Assembly: GCF_037414475.1 (NCBI RefSeq)
Contig: NZ_CP147913.1
Coordinates: forward strand, 10,240,501 to 10,304,500
Reading direction: 5' to 3'
DNA from: Myxococcus stipitatus
GTDB lineage: Bacteria > Myxococcota > Myxococcia > Myxococcales > Myxococcaceae
DNA length: 64,000 nucleotides
The notes under the pieces are model-generated. The model worked only from the letters and a program-made list of their open reading frames with translations, was not told where the DNA came from and made no database searches. Below, piece by piece: positions 9,366 to 16,511 of this stretch. The position numbers and the translations under genes are program-made. Positions within the stretch are counted from its first letter, which is position 1. Each line of letters begins with the position of its first letter.

Positions 9366-10178
9366 TCAGCGCACCTGCGCCAGGATCGCGAGCACGATGA
9401 TGCCATTGAGTCCGATGCCCACGGAGAAGTAGCCACCACTGCCACGGCTCACGCCCAGGGCCATGTTCAAATGGCCGATGTCTTCGAGGCAGAGCTTCGC
9501 GCCGACCTCACCTCCCATGTTCATGGCGACGAGACTCCTGTCCTGCAGCCGCCCGAGCATCATCTTCCCGTAAGGGACGAACCACTCGTTCACGTAGTGC
9601 TGATAGGCGAAGGTACCGTTGACCTCGGCCGCGCGATCTCCGCCCAGGACGATGTTGGCGCCAAAGCCGAGCCTCCGGTCGAGGAACGCCATGGGCTGGA
9701 GGTTGAAGGACAGCTCCCCCCGGGCTCCGTACCGGGTGGAGGCGCGGAAGGAGTACGCGACCTCCGTGGCGGGTTTGTCGAGCGCTGGAGCCGCGTGACG
9801 CAGCGCCTCGGCCGACTGGAGGTCTCCGCTGTCTCCGCGCGCCTCATAGACCTCCGCGAGGGCCACGGCTGCACGCGCGTCCTCCTGCGTCTCGTACACC
9901 TTGCGCAGGGGCTTCTCGGCGCCGGAGTAGTCTCCGTCCTCCTTGCGCAGCCGCCCCTCGGTCACGCAGCTCGAGACGTCTCCCCCTTCGCAGGCCTTGC
10001 CGAACGCCTCGGTGGCGCGGGGACGGTCACCCTCGCGAAGCAACTTCGCGCCCCACTCCGCGCACGGCAGCTCCGCGCCCTGCTCGCAGGACCCAGGGCC
10101 GGTGTACTCCTCCCCCGGGGACATGGTCGCGCAGGCTGAGACTCCAAGAAGAACCACCACGAGGAAGCGCACCGTCAT
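9366..10178 (-). CDS. Predicted lipoprotein with Sel1/TPR-like start and outer-membrane-like end
   Basis: 270 residues from the ATG at 10178; earlier frame is open but lacks a signal peptide. The N-terminus is a lipoprotein signal (LLGVSAC lipobox, Cys at about residue 17). Residues 25-110 contain helical, Cys-spaced repeats of TPR/Sel1 type (LPCAEWGAKLLREGDRPRA, AFGKACEGGDVSSC). The C-terminal half alternates polar and hydrophobic residues with many Gly and aromatic residues, compatible with a beta-rich outer-membrane or surface domain. I do not recognise the family. It reads divergently from the collagen-like lipoprotein, sharing a 383-bp intergenic region. No Shine-Dalgarno sequence is evident. 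Confidence 0.65.
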   Translation of the reverse strand: MTVRFLVVVLLGVSACATMSPGEEYTGPGSCEQGAELPCAEWGAKLLREGDRPRATEAFGKACEGGDVSSCVTEGRLRKEDGDYSGAEKPLRKVYETQEDARAAVALAEVYEARGDSGDLQSAEALRHAAPALDKPATEVAYSFRASTRYGARGELSFNLQPMAFLDRRLGFGANIVLGGDRAAEVNGTFAYQHYVNEWFVPYGKMMLGRLQDRSLVAMNMGGEVGAKLCLEDIGHLNMALGVSRGSGGYFSVGIGLNGIIVLAILAQVR

Positions 10179-10561
10179 TGTGTTGACTGTACCACCATTG
10201 GTGCTCCTGGATCTCCCGAGGAAGGGCCCAGGCGTCCTCACCTCCTCTCGAACCGGGAAGGAGTCTGACTGGCGTCGAGCGAACCGGCGGGGCGCCACGA
10301 CACGTCGAAGTCGCTGGCGGGCGGTGCAGCCCAAATCCATCCACCGCGGATGGCTCGTCGCATCCGTGGGGGCGCATCGACGAGACAGGGATTGGGCTCA
10401 GCTTTCCGTCGAGCGGAGCGTGCCGCGGCTGAAGAGGTGGCAGTGGGGCCCACTGTCGAGCACGGCCGGGACGAACTCCGTGCGGGGTGGAATCACTGAC
10501 ATTGAACAGGAGCCGTTCCCGGACGGCTCATGAAGCATGGAATATCGGTATCATTGTCTGT
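10179..10561. other. 383-bp intergenic region between two divergent lipoprotein genes
   Basis: No convincing gene. It contains the 11-bp palindrome CACCATTGGTG close to the left gene and a perfect 7-bp hairpin (GAGCCGT/ACGGCTC, 10510-10529) close to the right gene. A TATCAT hexamer at 10549-10554 lies 7 bp before the right ATG, which has no Shine-Dalgarno; a leaderless transcript is possible. Promoters for both genes must lie here, but I cannot fix them. Confidence 0.35.
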
Positions 10562-11263
10562 ATGCGAAAAGCCCTATTCCTGACAGTTCTCTTCGTGGTT
10601 TCAGCCTGTTCCAAGGAGCCCGCTGAGCAAGGACCCAAGGGTCCCCAGGGGCCTGCCGGTCCGCAAGGCGCCACGGGGCCGCAAGGTCTGGCGGGGCCGA
10701 GGGGCGAAGTGGGACCTCCAGGTGCCCAGGGGCCACAGGGTGACACCGGTGCCCAGGGTCCACGAGGTGACACGGGTGCTCAGGGCCTCCGGGGCGACGT
10801 CGGCCTCCAGGGCCCCGCGGGTCCTCAGGGCGAGCCTGGTGCATCGAAATACTTCTACGTGGACGCTGATGGACGGGAGGTCGACGCCGACGTCTACCTC
10901 GGCATCTGGCCTGACGACGCCGGCCGGTTCTGGCTCTTCGACGCCGACACGCTCAAGACGTATGCGAACTCCATCTCCATCTACTTCACGGATGTCGACT
11001 GCTCGGGTCAGGGGTACGCCACGTCGTTCTACCTCCCGCGGCGAGTCTTGAAACACCCGAGAGGTGGATTCGTTGTGCGCCCGGACACAGCCCCGTCCGT
11101 CGCCTTCGCCTATCGCTCATTGCTCTTTCCCGACGGCACCTGCCAGACCAACACCGGAGGCAGCGAGACTCCGAGCAATGGGTTTCTCCTGCCAGCGACC
11201 CAGCCGCTCACGCCTCCTGTCATTCCATTCCGCGCGCCGCTCCACCTGGAACGCCGTCCGTAG
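10562..11263 (+). CDS. Collagen-like lipoprotein
   Basis: 233 residues from the ATG at 10562. The signal peptide ends in the lipobox VVSAC (Cys16), so the mature protein should be lipid-anchored. Residues 24-95 are 24 uninterrupted Gly-X-Y triplets, rich in GPQ, GPA, GDT and GAQ, a bacterial collagen-like region that can form a trimeric triple helix. The globular C-terminus of about 138 residues begins SKYFYVDADGREVDADVYLG and has two Cys (in DCSGQGY and GTCQTN) that could form a disulfide. The C-terminal domain is not recognised; such heads usually drive trimerisation or bind ligands. It is followed by a hairpin terminator and appears monocistronic. Confidence 0.85.
   Translation: MRKALFLTVLFVVSACSKEPAEQGPKGPQGPAGPQGATGPQGLAGPRGEVGPPGAQGPQGDTGAQGPRGDTGAQGLRGDVGLQGPAGPQGEPGASKYFYVDADGREVDADVYLGIWPDDAGRFWLFDADTLKTYANSISIYFTDVDCSGQGYATSFYLPRRVLKHPRGGFVVRPDTAPSVAFAYRSLLFPDGTCQTNTGGSETPSNGFLLPATQPLTPPVIPFRAPLHLERRP
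10631..10846 (+). repeat. 24 tandem Gly-X-Y codon triplets
   Basis: The 9-bp coding repeat encodes 24 consecutive Gly-X-Y units. Glycine codons vary among GGT, GGG, GGC and GGA, so the tract is not a simple DNA microsatellite; the periodicity is kept at protein level. Confidence 0.9.
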
Positions 11264-11293
11264 TCGACCGCTGACTCCGTTCGTGGCCTGGCT

Positions 11294-11313
11294 GCCCTCC
11301 TGGCGAGGAGGGC
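11294..11313 (+). terminator. GC-rich hairpin after the collagen-like gene
   Basis: Perfect 8-bp arms GCCCTCCT/AGGAGGGC with a GGCG loop, 31 bp after the stop codon. There is no U-run, which is common in very GC-rich genomes. A second, imperfect hairpin follows immediately. Confidence 0.45.
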
Positions 11314-11465
11314 CGCGGATGCCTCGCCGAGGGCATGCCCCCTGGCGAGTTGAGCGATGAGCACCGAACTTGAGGGCACTCAGGAGGTTCGGTGGATACC
11401 GCCGCTCGCCCGCTCGATTCGACGCCGTCCGCCCCGCGCACGGGGCATTCTCTCCAGGAGCCCGT

Positions 11466-12746
11466 ATGAAGGTGCCCGAGGTCCTGGAGCACCTGCCAGG
11501 CGTGGGCCCGCTGCTCGGCCGGAAGCCCACCTCCCCCGACGAGCCCCATCCGCGCGAGGACCCGACCCTCGTCCTGCCGAGCCTCGACGCCTTCGCGCTG
11601 CCCTCGACCGAACGTCAGCTTGGCGACGGCCGCACCCTGGTCGTCCGCAACCCCGAGGCTCGGCCTCCTCGCGGCCCCGGGCTCACCGTGATGACCTTCA
11701 ACATCCTGCTGGGCGGCCAGCGGCGGGCGGCCTTGCTCTCGTACTTCGATGAACTGGAAGCCGAAGGCCGAATGCCAGACGTCATCGGACTCCAGGAGGC
11801 CAACATCCCCATCTCCGTGTTGCTGTCATCGCGGTATGGATTTCACCTCGCCTACTTCGGACACGATGGTGGCCATGGCGCACGCCTCATCAACGGCAAG
11901 GCGTTCCTGACCCGCCATCCGTTGCTCGACGCCGTTCACCACACCTACGTCCTCTCCGACGCCGAGCGCGCCGCCGCCATCCAACGCCGGGGAGGAGAGC
12001 CGTTCGAACTCGTCGAAGACCGCGGCGCGCTCCAGGTCCACGTGGAGGTCTCGGGGCTCCCCGTCGCCCTCTACAACGTGCATCACGCCCTGGGAGACTC
12101 CGGCATCAACGCGCACAACCTGCGGCAGCTCAACACGCTGCTGCGCCACCGGAAGGTCCCTCCCGCCATCGCGCTGGGCGACTTCAACGCCAACACCGCC
12201 ATCAAGCGCGGCGGCTCCTGGTTGATGGCGCACCTCAAGGCCTACGACGACACCGACACCGTCGAGGAGTACACCGTGCGCTACGGCGAGCCTCACGCCA
12301 GCGTCGGTGACCGCGGCGTGGGGAACATCGCGGACCCTCGCCTTCGGCATGAACTGCACGTGCTCGAGCAAGGCTTGCCGGAGACCATCGCCCACGCGGC
12401 CGCCGCCCGGGTCCGGTTGCCAGACGGCGGGGTGATGACTCCCAAACAGGCGCTCGCCGAGCTGCGCTCCGGCAAGGTCGCGCGTGGCAGCGAGCATTGG
12501 CTGCGATTGCAGGACATCGCCGACAGCGCCACCCTCTCCTCCCTGCCGGACGAATCGGGCGTCGTGCCCGCAACGGGCAAGCGCTTCGACAACCTCTACG
12601 CCAGTCCTGAGCTGGAGCCCGTCCTCTTCGAGGTCGACCGGAGCACCGAGTCCTCGGACCACCAGCCCGTGGTGGCGCAATACACTCCGCGCGCCCGCGC
12701 CACGTCACCCTCGCCCGTCACACGAGAACGAAGTCCACGCTCTTGA
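11466..12746 (+). CDS. Endonuclease/exonuclease/phosphatase (DNase I-like) family protein
   Basis: 426 residues from the ATG at 11466, which has AGGAG 6 bp upstream. The EEP fold is marked by VMTFNILLGG (Asn), IGLQEAN (metal-binding Glu), YNVHHA, ALGDFNAN (Asp-x-Asn) and the terminal SSDHQPV (Asp-His). These are the metal and general-base residues of Mg2+-dependent phosphodiesterases. Between the GDFNAN and SDH motifs lies an insertion of about 110 residues (roughly 275-385) without clear homology, longer than in typical family members. There is no signal peptide, so it is probably cytosolic. The substrate (nucleic acid, phosphoinositide or nucleotide) cannot be assigned. Its 3' end overlaps the convergent neighbour by 29 bp. 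Confidence 0.85.
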   Translation: MKVPEVLEHLPGVGPLLGRKPTSPDEPHPREDPTLVLPSLDAFALPSTERQLGDGRTLVVRNPEARPPRGPGLTVMTFNILLGGQRRAALLSYFDELEAEGRMPDVIGLQEANIPISVLLSSRYGFHLAYFGHDGGHGARLINGKAFLTRHPLLDAVHHTYVLSDAERAAAIQRRGGEPFELVEDRGALQVHVEVSGLPVALYNVHHALGDSGINAHNLRQLNTLLRHRKVPPAIALGDFNANTAIKRGGSWLMAHLKAYDDTDTVEEYTVRYGEPHASVGDRGVGNIADPRLRHELHVLEQGLPETIAHAAAARVRLPDGGVMTPKQALAELRSGKVARGSEHWLRLQDIADSATLSSLPDESGVVPATGKRFDNLYASPELEPVLFEVDRSTESSDHQPVVAQYTPRARATSPSPVTRERSPRS

Positions 12747-13458
12747 AGCCTCGGGTCCGTGCGCAGACCTCGTGGCCCTCGTGGGTCCCCTCGTCGTTCG
12801 TGTTGGCTTCGATGGTCTGGAAGGTCTCCTCGTCCACCTCGGTGACGATTCCCGCCTGGACCCAGTCTCCACGGGTCCTCCGCCGCAGGAAGAGACTTCC
12901 TGGCCGGATGCGGATGCGGTCGGGAGGTGCGCTGAGCGTCGACAGGAAACGCTCGCGCACCTGGCCTTGCGCGGCCAGCAGGTCGCTCGAGAAGGTCCGC
13001 TCCACGGGCATCTCGACGCCCAGCGACTTCGCCGCTTGATGCAAGCAATAGGTCGCGAAGCCCGCGGACCAGCACCAGGAGTCCCCTTCATTCCCATCCA
13101 GATACAAACGCACCCAGGGCCCCCGGTTGCGTCCGCCCACCTCGCGCGGCAACTGGCGCAGGTGCTGTGCGGCGTATGCCACCGTCAGCTCGCCGAGCGA
13201 CCGGCCCTCGGGAGCGAGTTGCCCGAGCGCGGCCCGAAGTGAGGCGGACAGACATGCGAAGGTGGCCGCGTCGGCGACACCCGTGACGGCCAGCCCCGCC
13301 TTCGCCTGGAAGCGCTTGAGCGCCGCTTCCGTCGCGGGCCCGAAGTCTCCGTCGATGGCGATGGCAAAGCCATTCAGCGTCAGCCATTCCTGGATGCGCC
13401 GCACACCCGGGGACGTCTCTCCCCGGCGATAGATTTTCTCCAACTCCAGCTCGCTCAT
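12718..13458 (-). CDS. Peptidoglycan-binding protein with CHAP-like amidase domain
   Basis: 246 residues from the ATG at 13458. Residues 10-75 form a PG_binding_1 repeat (VRRIQEWLTLNGFAIAIDGD, FGPATEAALKRFQAK). The rest resembles the CHAP-like domain family: a Cys in GDSWCWSAGFATYC that may be the nucleophile, AGIVTEV, and IEANTNDEG, which matches the conserved IEGNTN motif of these amidases. The Arg/His-rich position before GIV normally holds the catalytic His; here the segment reads GDWVQAGIV, so the His is not obvious. No signal peptide is seen, so it may be delivered by another route. Probable role: binding or trimming peptidoglycan. Confidence 0.7.
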   Translation of the reverse strand: MSELELEKIYRRGETSPGVRRIQEWLTLNGFAIAIDGDFGPATEAALKRFQAKAGLAVTGVADAATFACLSASLRAALGQLAPEGRSLGELTVAYAAQHLRQLPREVGGRNRGPWVRLYLDGNEGDSWCWSAGFATYCLHQAAKSLGVEMPVERTFSSDLLAAQGQVRERFLSTLSAPPDRIRIRPGSLFLRRRTRGDWVQAGIVTEVDEETFQTIEANTNDEGTHEGHEVCARTRGFKSVDFVLV

Positions 13459-13590
13459 GAGGCCCCCGGAAGCCGCTTCATGGCCACGAGGCGCCACCCT
13501 GACGCCCCGCCGCGTCAAGGTGCCACAGCGCCCGCGGAGGCATCAGCGAGAAGGTGCCGGGATGGGGACGCAGCGGTCGTCCAGCCAACG

Positions 13591-13854
13591 TTACCGGTGG
13601 CCCGAAGCGTCCGGAGCCCCCGCGTCGGGCGTGGAGCCGGAGCCGCCCATCCCCTCCTTGAAGCCCTGCGCCGCTTGCTCGCTTGAGGACTTCACGTCCT
13701 CGGCTGTCTCCCTCGCCCCTTCACGCACATCCCTTGCCGCCTTCCCCACCTGGCGGCCCACCTCGCGCGACTTCCCATCCTCGCATCCGGTGAAGGCGCC
13801 CAGCGCCATCCCCAGGCCCGCCACTGCCAGCCAGGTCCTGTGACTCCGCGACAT
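13591..13854 (-). CDS. Small charged lipoprotein
   Basis: 87 residues from the ATG at 13854. The signal sequence ends in LGAFTGC, so the mature chain is lipid-anchored. The rest is an amphipathic, Glu/Lys/Arg-rich helix (residues about 28-68: KSREVGRQVGKAARDVREGA and so on) followed by a Gly/Ser/Pro tail. It resembles entericidin- or YtxH-like stress lipoproteins in character, but I do not recognise a named family. It reads divergently from the tetR operon, whose operator lies about 150 bp upstream. Confidence 0.6.
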   Translation of the reverse strand: MSRSHRTWLAVAGLGMALGAFTGCEDGKSREVGRQVGKAARDVREGARETAEDVKSSSEQAAQGFKEGMGGSGSTPDAGAPDASGHR

Positions 13855-14000
13855 CACGCACCTCCCTGCCTCGGTCCGCCGAAACAGTAGGCACGATGCC
13901 TCGCCAGAGCTTTCACGTGAGCGAGCGGTCCTGTCCTCGCTCCCTGGAGAGGCCCGCGCGACCTGGGTGAAATGACGGGGCACTTGTGGTGCGCACCATG

Positions 14001-14023
14001 ATGGTGTACCAGTGGTACACCAT
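14001..14023. promoter_or_regulatory. 23-bp perfect palindrome, probable TetR operator
   Basis: Half-site ATGGTGTACCA, a single central base, then its exact reverse complement, giving 11+1+11. It overlaps the ATG chosen for the TetR gene (14022). Length and symmetry fit a TetR-family dimer site; its position would let the protein block its own expression and perhaps that of the divergent lipoprotein. Confidence 0.7.
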
Positions 14024-14624
14024 GCCTCTTCCTCGATTCCTCCGGCTGCCGAAAGAGCGGCAGCGGGACATCCTCGCGGTCGCGCGCACATTCTTCGCTC
14101 GGGACGGCATCGCGGGTGCGTCGTACAACCAGATCATCTCGGACGCCGGCATCTCGAAGACGGCGGCGTACCAGTACTTCGACGGCAAGGAAGACCTCGC
14201 GGCGACGGTGCTCGCGGACGTGAGGGAGCGAGTCCTGGGGGTCCTCGGAACGTGGGAGGCCGCGCCGTCGGCCCGTGCCTTCTGGGAGCGATTGCGGCTG
14301 AGCAGCGCCCGGCTCGTCGACCATCTGGCGAAGAACCAGGAGGACCTGGCGCTAGTGGGGGCGTCGTCGGGTGGCGCCCAGGACGAGATGGGGATGGCCT
14401 GGTTCGAGGCGGTGGTGGATGACGGACTCAGGCTCGGCGTCATCCGGACAGACGTGGACCGCGCCCTGCTCTTGGGGGTGACGCGAGCGTTCTTCCAGGC
14501 CGCGGATGCGTGGGCGTTGCAAGGGATGCGAACTGGGACGCAGGTCGAGATGTCGCCCGCGTGGAGTCTGCTCGAGGGGCTTTGGGCGCCGCGCAAGGGC
14601 AACAAGAACGGGGGCACGACATGA
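14022..14624 (+). CDS. TetR/AcrR family transcriptional regulator
   Basis: 200 residues if started at the ATG at 14022 (MPLPRF...); GTG 13986 and ATGs 13998/14001 are in-frame alternatives. Residues 15-60 form the TetR HTH: RDILAVARTFFARDGIAGAS, then ISDAGISKTAAYQYFDGKED. The remainder is an all-helical ligand-binding domain. A 23-bp palindrome covers the start, so no Shine-Dalgarno can be recognised for 14022; translation may begin upstream or from a leaderless mRNA. The stop overlaps the next gene by 4 bp, so regulator, membrane protein and acetyltransferase form one operon. Autorepression relieved by a small ligand is the likely mode. Confidence 0.88.
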   Translation: MPLPRFLRLPKERQRDILAVARTFFARDGIAGASYNQIISDAGISKTAAYQYFDGKEDLAATVLADVRERVLGVLGTWEAAPSARAFWERLRLSSARLVDHLAKNQEDLALVGASSGGAQDEMGMAWFEAVVDDGLRLGVIRTDVDRALLLGVTRAFFQAADAWALQGMRTGTQVEMSPAWSLLEGLWAPRKGNKNGGTT

Positions 14625-15238
14625 GAGAGGATTTGCGCATCGACTGGACGATTCCGGCGACTCCGTCTGGATGGGAGGGGGGCCTCGAGCGCTTCATGGG
14701 CCCGGGCAAGAGCCGGGTGGAGCTCGCCGTGGAGGTGTGGGGCGGCGTGGTGACGGCCGGTCTTCTGGGGCTGCTCATCTGGGGCGCGCCAGAGCGAGAA
14801 GCATGGTCGTGGCTTCAGACGGTGGTGGTTGTGTTGGTTGGGTTTGATCTCGTGGGTGGAGTTCTGACGAACGCCACGAATGCGGCCAAGCGCTGGTATC
14901 ATCGCGATGCGAATTCGCGCGGGCGGCTTGCTTTCGTTGCATCGCATCTGCTGCATCTGCTCGCGGTGGGGTTTCTTGTTCTGGGCCAGGACTGGCGTTG
15001 GAGTCTCATCAACGCGGGGCTCTTGTTCGTGGGCGCGGTGCTGGTTGAACGCATCCCCGCGGAGGGGAAGCGGCCGGTGGCGATGGCGGCGTTCATGGTG
15101 GCGCTGGTCGTCAACCTGTCGCTGTTTCCCCTGCCACCGGCGCTGGCTTGGATTCCTCCGCTGTTCTTCTTGAAGCTGCTCGTCGGGCACCTGGTTCCCG
15201 AAGCGCCGCTGTATCGGCGGGGCGCGCCTCATGTTTGA
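14621..15238 (+). CDS. Integral membrane protein of the TetR operon
   Basis: 205 residues with five to six hydrophobic helices (for example VWGGVVTAGLLGLLIWG, LQTVVVVLVGFDLVGGV, AMAAFMVALVVNLSLFPL). An N-terminal cytosolic segment of about 40 residues precedes the first helix. A His-rich motif (AKRWYHRD and ASHLLHLLAVGF) lies in the middle, suggesting a metal or catalytic site as in membrane hydroxylase/desaturase-like proteins, but I cannot name a family. It is translationally coupled to tetR (ATGA) and overlaps the GNAT gene by 8 bp, so it is probably the effector whose level the repressor controls. Confidence 0.65.
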   Translation: MREDLRIDWTIPATPSGWEGGLERFMGPGKSRVELAVEVWGGVVTAGLLGLLIWGAPEREAWSWLQTVVVVLVGFDLVGGVLTNATNAAKRWYHRDANSRGRLAFVASHLLHLLAVGFLVLGQDWRWSLINAGLLFVGAVLVERIPAEGKRPVAMAAFMVALVVNLSLFPLPPALAWIPPLFFLKLLVGHLVPEAPLYRRGAPHV

Positions 15239-15809
15239 GATTCGGGAGGATGTGTCGCTTGAGGCGTGTGCGCGGGTGCTCGCGGGTGCCTTCGCGCAGG
15301 AGCCTGGGATGCGCTGGGTCTGCGGGACGGTTCCGGAGACTCAGCGGAGGTGGTTCACCGCGACGCTCGCGCTCAATGATTCGCGGCCGGGTGCGCGCCG
15401 GTATGCGGTGACTCGAGGGGAGGAGGTCCTGGCTGTCGCAGTGGTGAGTCCGCCCGCGCCCCCGCCCCGGCTCTTTCAGCAGCTCCGGTGGATGGCCACG
15501 GTGGGTGGGACTTGTGGATGGCAGTGCGTCCGGCGAACGCTTCGCTATCTCGACGCGACGGAGCCCTTGAAGCCCGAGGGCATGTGGACGCTGGAGTTCA
15601 TTGGCGTCGCGGAGGGGGCTCGCGGCCAGGGGCTCACGCGAGTGCTCCTGAGCAGAATCGAAGAGGAGCTATCCGCGCAGTCGCTGTTCCTCACGACCGC
15701 GGACCCGCGCAATGTGCCGATGTACCAACATCTTGGGTTCTCAGAGCGTCACGCGCTTTCGATGGAGGAGCTGTCCATCAGCGCAATGACCCGAGCAGGC
15801 AGACACTGA
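15231..15809 (+). CDS. GNAT family N-acetyltransferase
   Basis: 192 residues. The acetyl-CoA binding motif A is present as EFIGVAEGARGQGLTRVLL, preceded by a beta strand, with a late TADPRNVPMYQHLGF, the canonical end of GNAT domains. The N-terminus (ACARVLAGAFAQEPGMRWVC) fits the subgroup that often modifies small molecules or peptides. It is the third gene of the TetR-membrane protein-GNAT operon and overlaps the previous gene by 8 bp. A resistance role, acetylating a toxic ligand sensed by the TetR protein, is a reasonable but untested inference. Confidence 0.85.
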   Translation: MFEIREDVSLEACARVLAGAFAQEPGMRWVCGTVPETQRRWFTATLALNDSRPGARRYAVTRGEEVLAVAVVSPPAPPPRLFQQLRWMATVGGTCGWQCVRRTLRYLDATEPLKPEGMWTLEFIGVAEGARGQGLTRVLLSRIEEELSAQSLFLTTADPRNVPMYQHLGFSERHALSMEELSISAMTRAGRH

Positions 15810-15868
15810 GCCTCATCGCCTCGCGAGACTCGGCTGACAGGCACTGACGCAATCCCAGATTCCAAGGG

Positions 15869-16288
15869 CTATTGCTGCACCGAGAGGATGCGCCAGCCGA
15901 CCACGTCGATGGCGTACGTCGCCCCCACGTCCAAGATGGGCGGGCCGCCTACGTCGCAGATCTCGGGGTTGGGAATGATACTGACAAACATCACCCCCTC
16001 GGGGCCCGGTGCCGCAGCAACGTCGTAGGCCTCTCGACGAGACAGGCACTGGTAGAGGGGAGGGGCATCATCGGGGAGCGTGCGGTCCCAAGGCAGGTAG
16101 TCATCCATGGCGAGTTGGATGGCACGCACCATTGCCCCGCCGATGACTTGATGCCCCTTGTCGGGCATCGCAAGCGGAATCTCCACACGTGCTGATTCTT
16201 CACGTGACGCATGGACAGGGCGAGGGGGCCGCTTGAACAGCGTGCATGCAGGAAGGAACAGCAGCAGGGCCATGAATGAGTACTTCAT
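15869..16288 (-). CDS. Hypothetical lipoprotein
   Basis: 139 residues with a clean lipoprotein signal: MKYSFMALLLFLPAC, lipobox LPAC. The mature part is mixed alpha/beta with two Cys (QCLSRREAYDV and PEICDVGGPP). No recognised domain. A 63-codon open stretch without a start codon (16290-16481) ends 1 bp before this ATG, suggesting the gene once had an upstream operon partner. Four-residue hydrophobic clusters near the C-terminus (FVSIIPNPEI, YAIDVVGWRIL) suggest a beta-sandwich. The function is unknown. Confidence 0.6.
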   Translation of the reverse strand: MKYSFMALLLFLPACTLFKRPPRPVHASREESARVEIPLAMPDKGHQVIGGAMVRAIQLAMDDYLPWDRTLPDDAPPLYQCLSRREAYDVAAAPGPEGVMFVSIIPNPEICDVGGPPILDVGATYAIDVVGWRILSVQQ

Positions 16289-16289
16289 G

Positions 16290-16481
16290 TCAGTCGGCCT
16301 CCACGGCCGTCACGATGCCGTTTCGCTTGTCTTCGGGTCGGATGAGGCCCACGAGTATCCACTGTTCTCCTCGTCGCACGTACACTTCACCTGGGCGGTT
16401 GCTGCGGAGGGATGCAGCCCGTGCCGCACATGACAGCCATTGTGCCTCGTTCGCGGGAGGATCGGACAGACACCGACCCGC
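16290..16481 (-). pseudogene. Possible 5'-truncated gene remnant
   Basis: In the minus frame 63 codons are open and end in a TGA one base before the ATG of the lipoprotein gene. The peptide looks protein-like (SNRPGEVYVRRGEQWILVGL, then EDKRNGIVTAVEAD) but the frame has a stop at its upstream end and no plausible start before the coding-like part; only internal GTGs exist. Tight coupling to the next gene argues that this is the tail of a lost operon partner cut off near the D-aminoacylase gene. It could instead be a short real gene or chance. Confidence 0.3.
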
Positions 16482-16511
16482 TCAGCCATTCTCCGCGATA
16501 AGCTTCGGCCC

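Noticed and set aside
10238..10453. A 71-codon minus-strand frame in the large intergenic region
   Set aside because: No ribosome-binding site and an Arg/Ala/Ser-rich translation typical of chance frames in GC-rich DNA.
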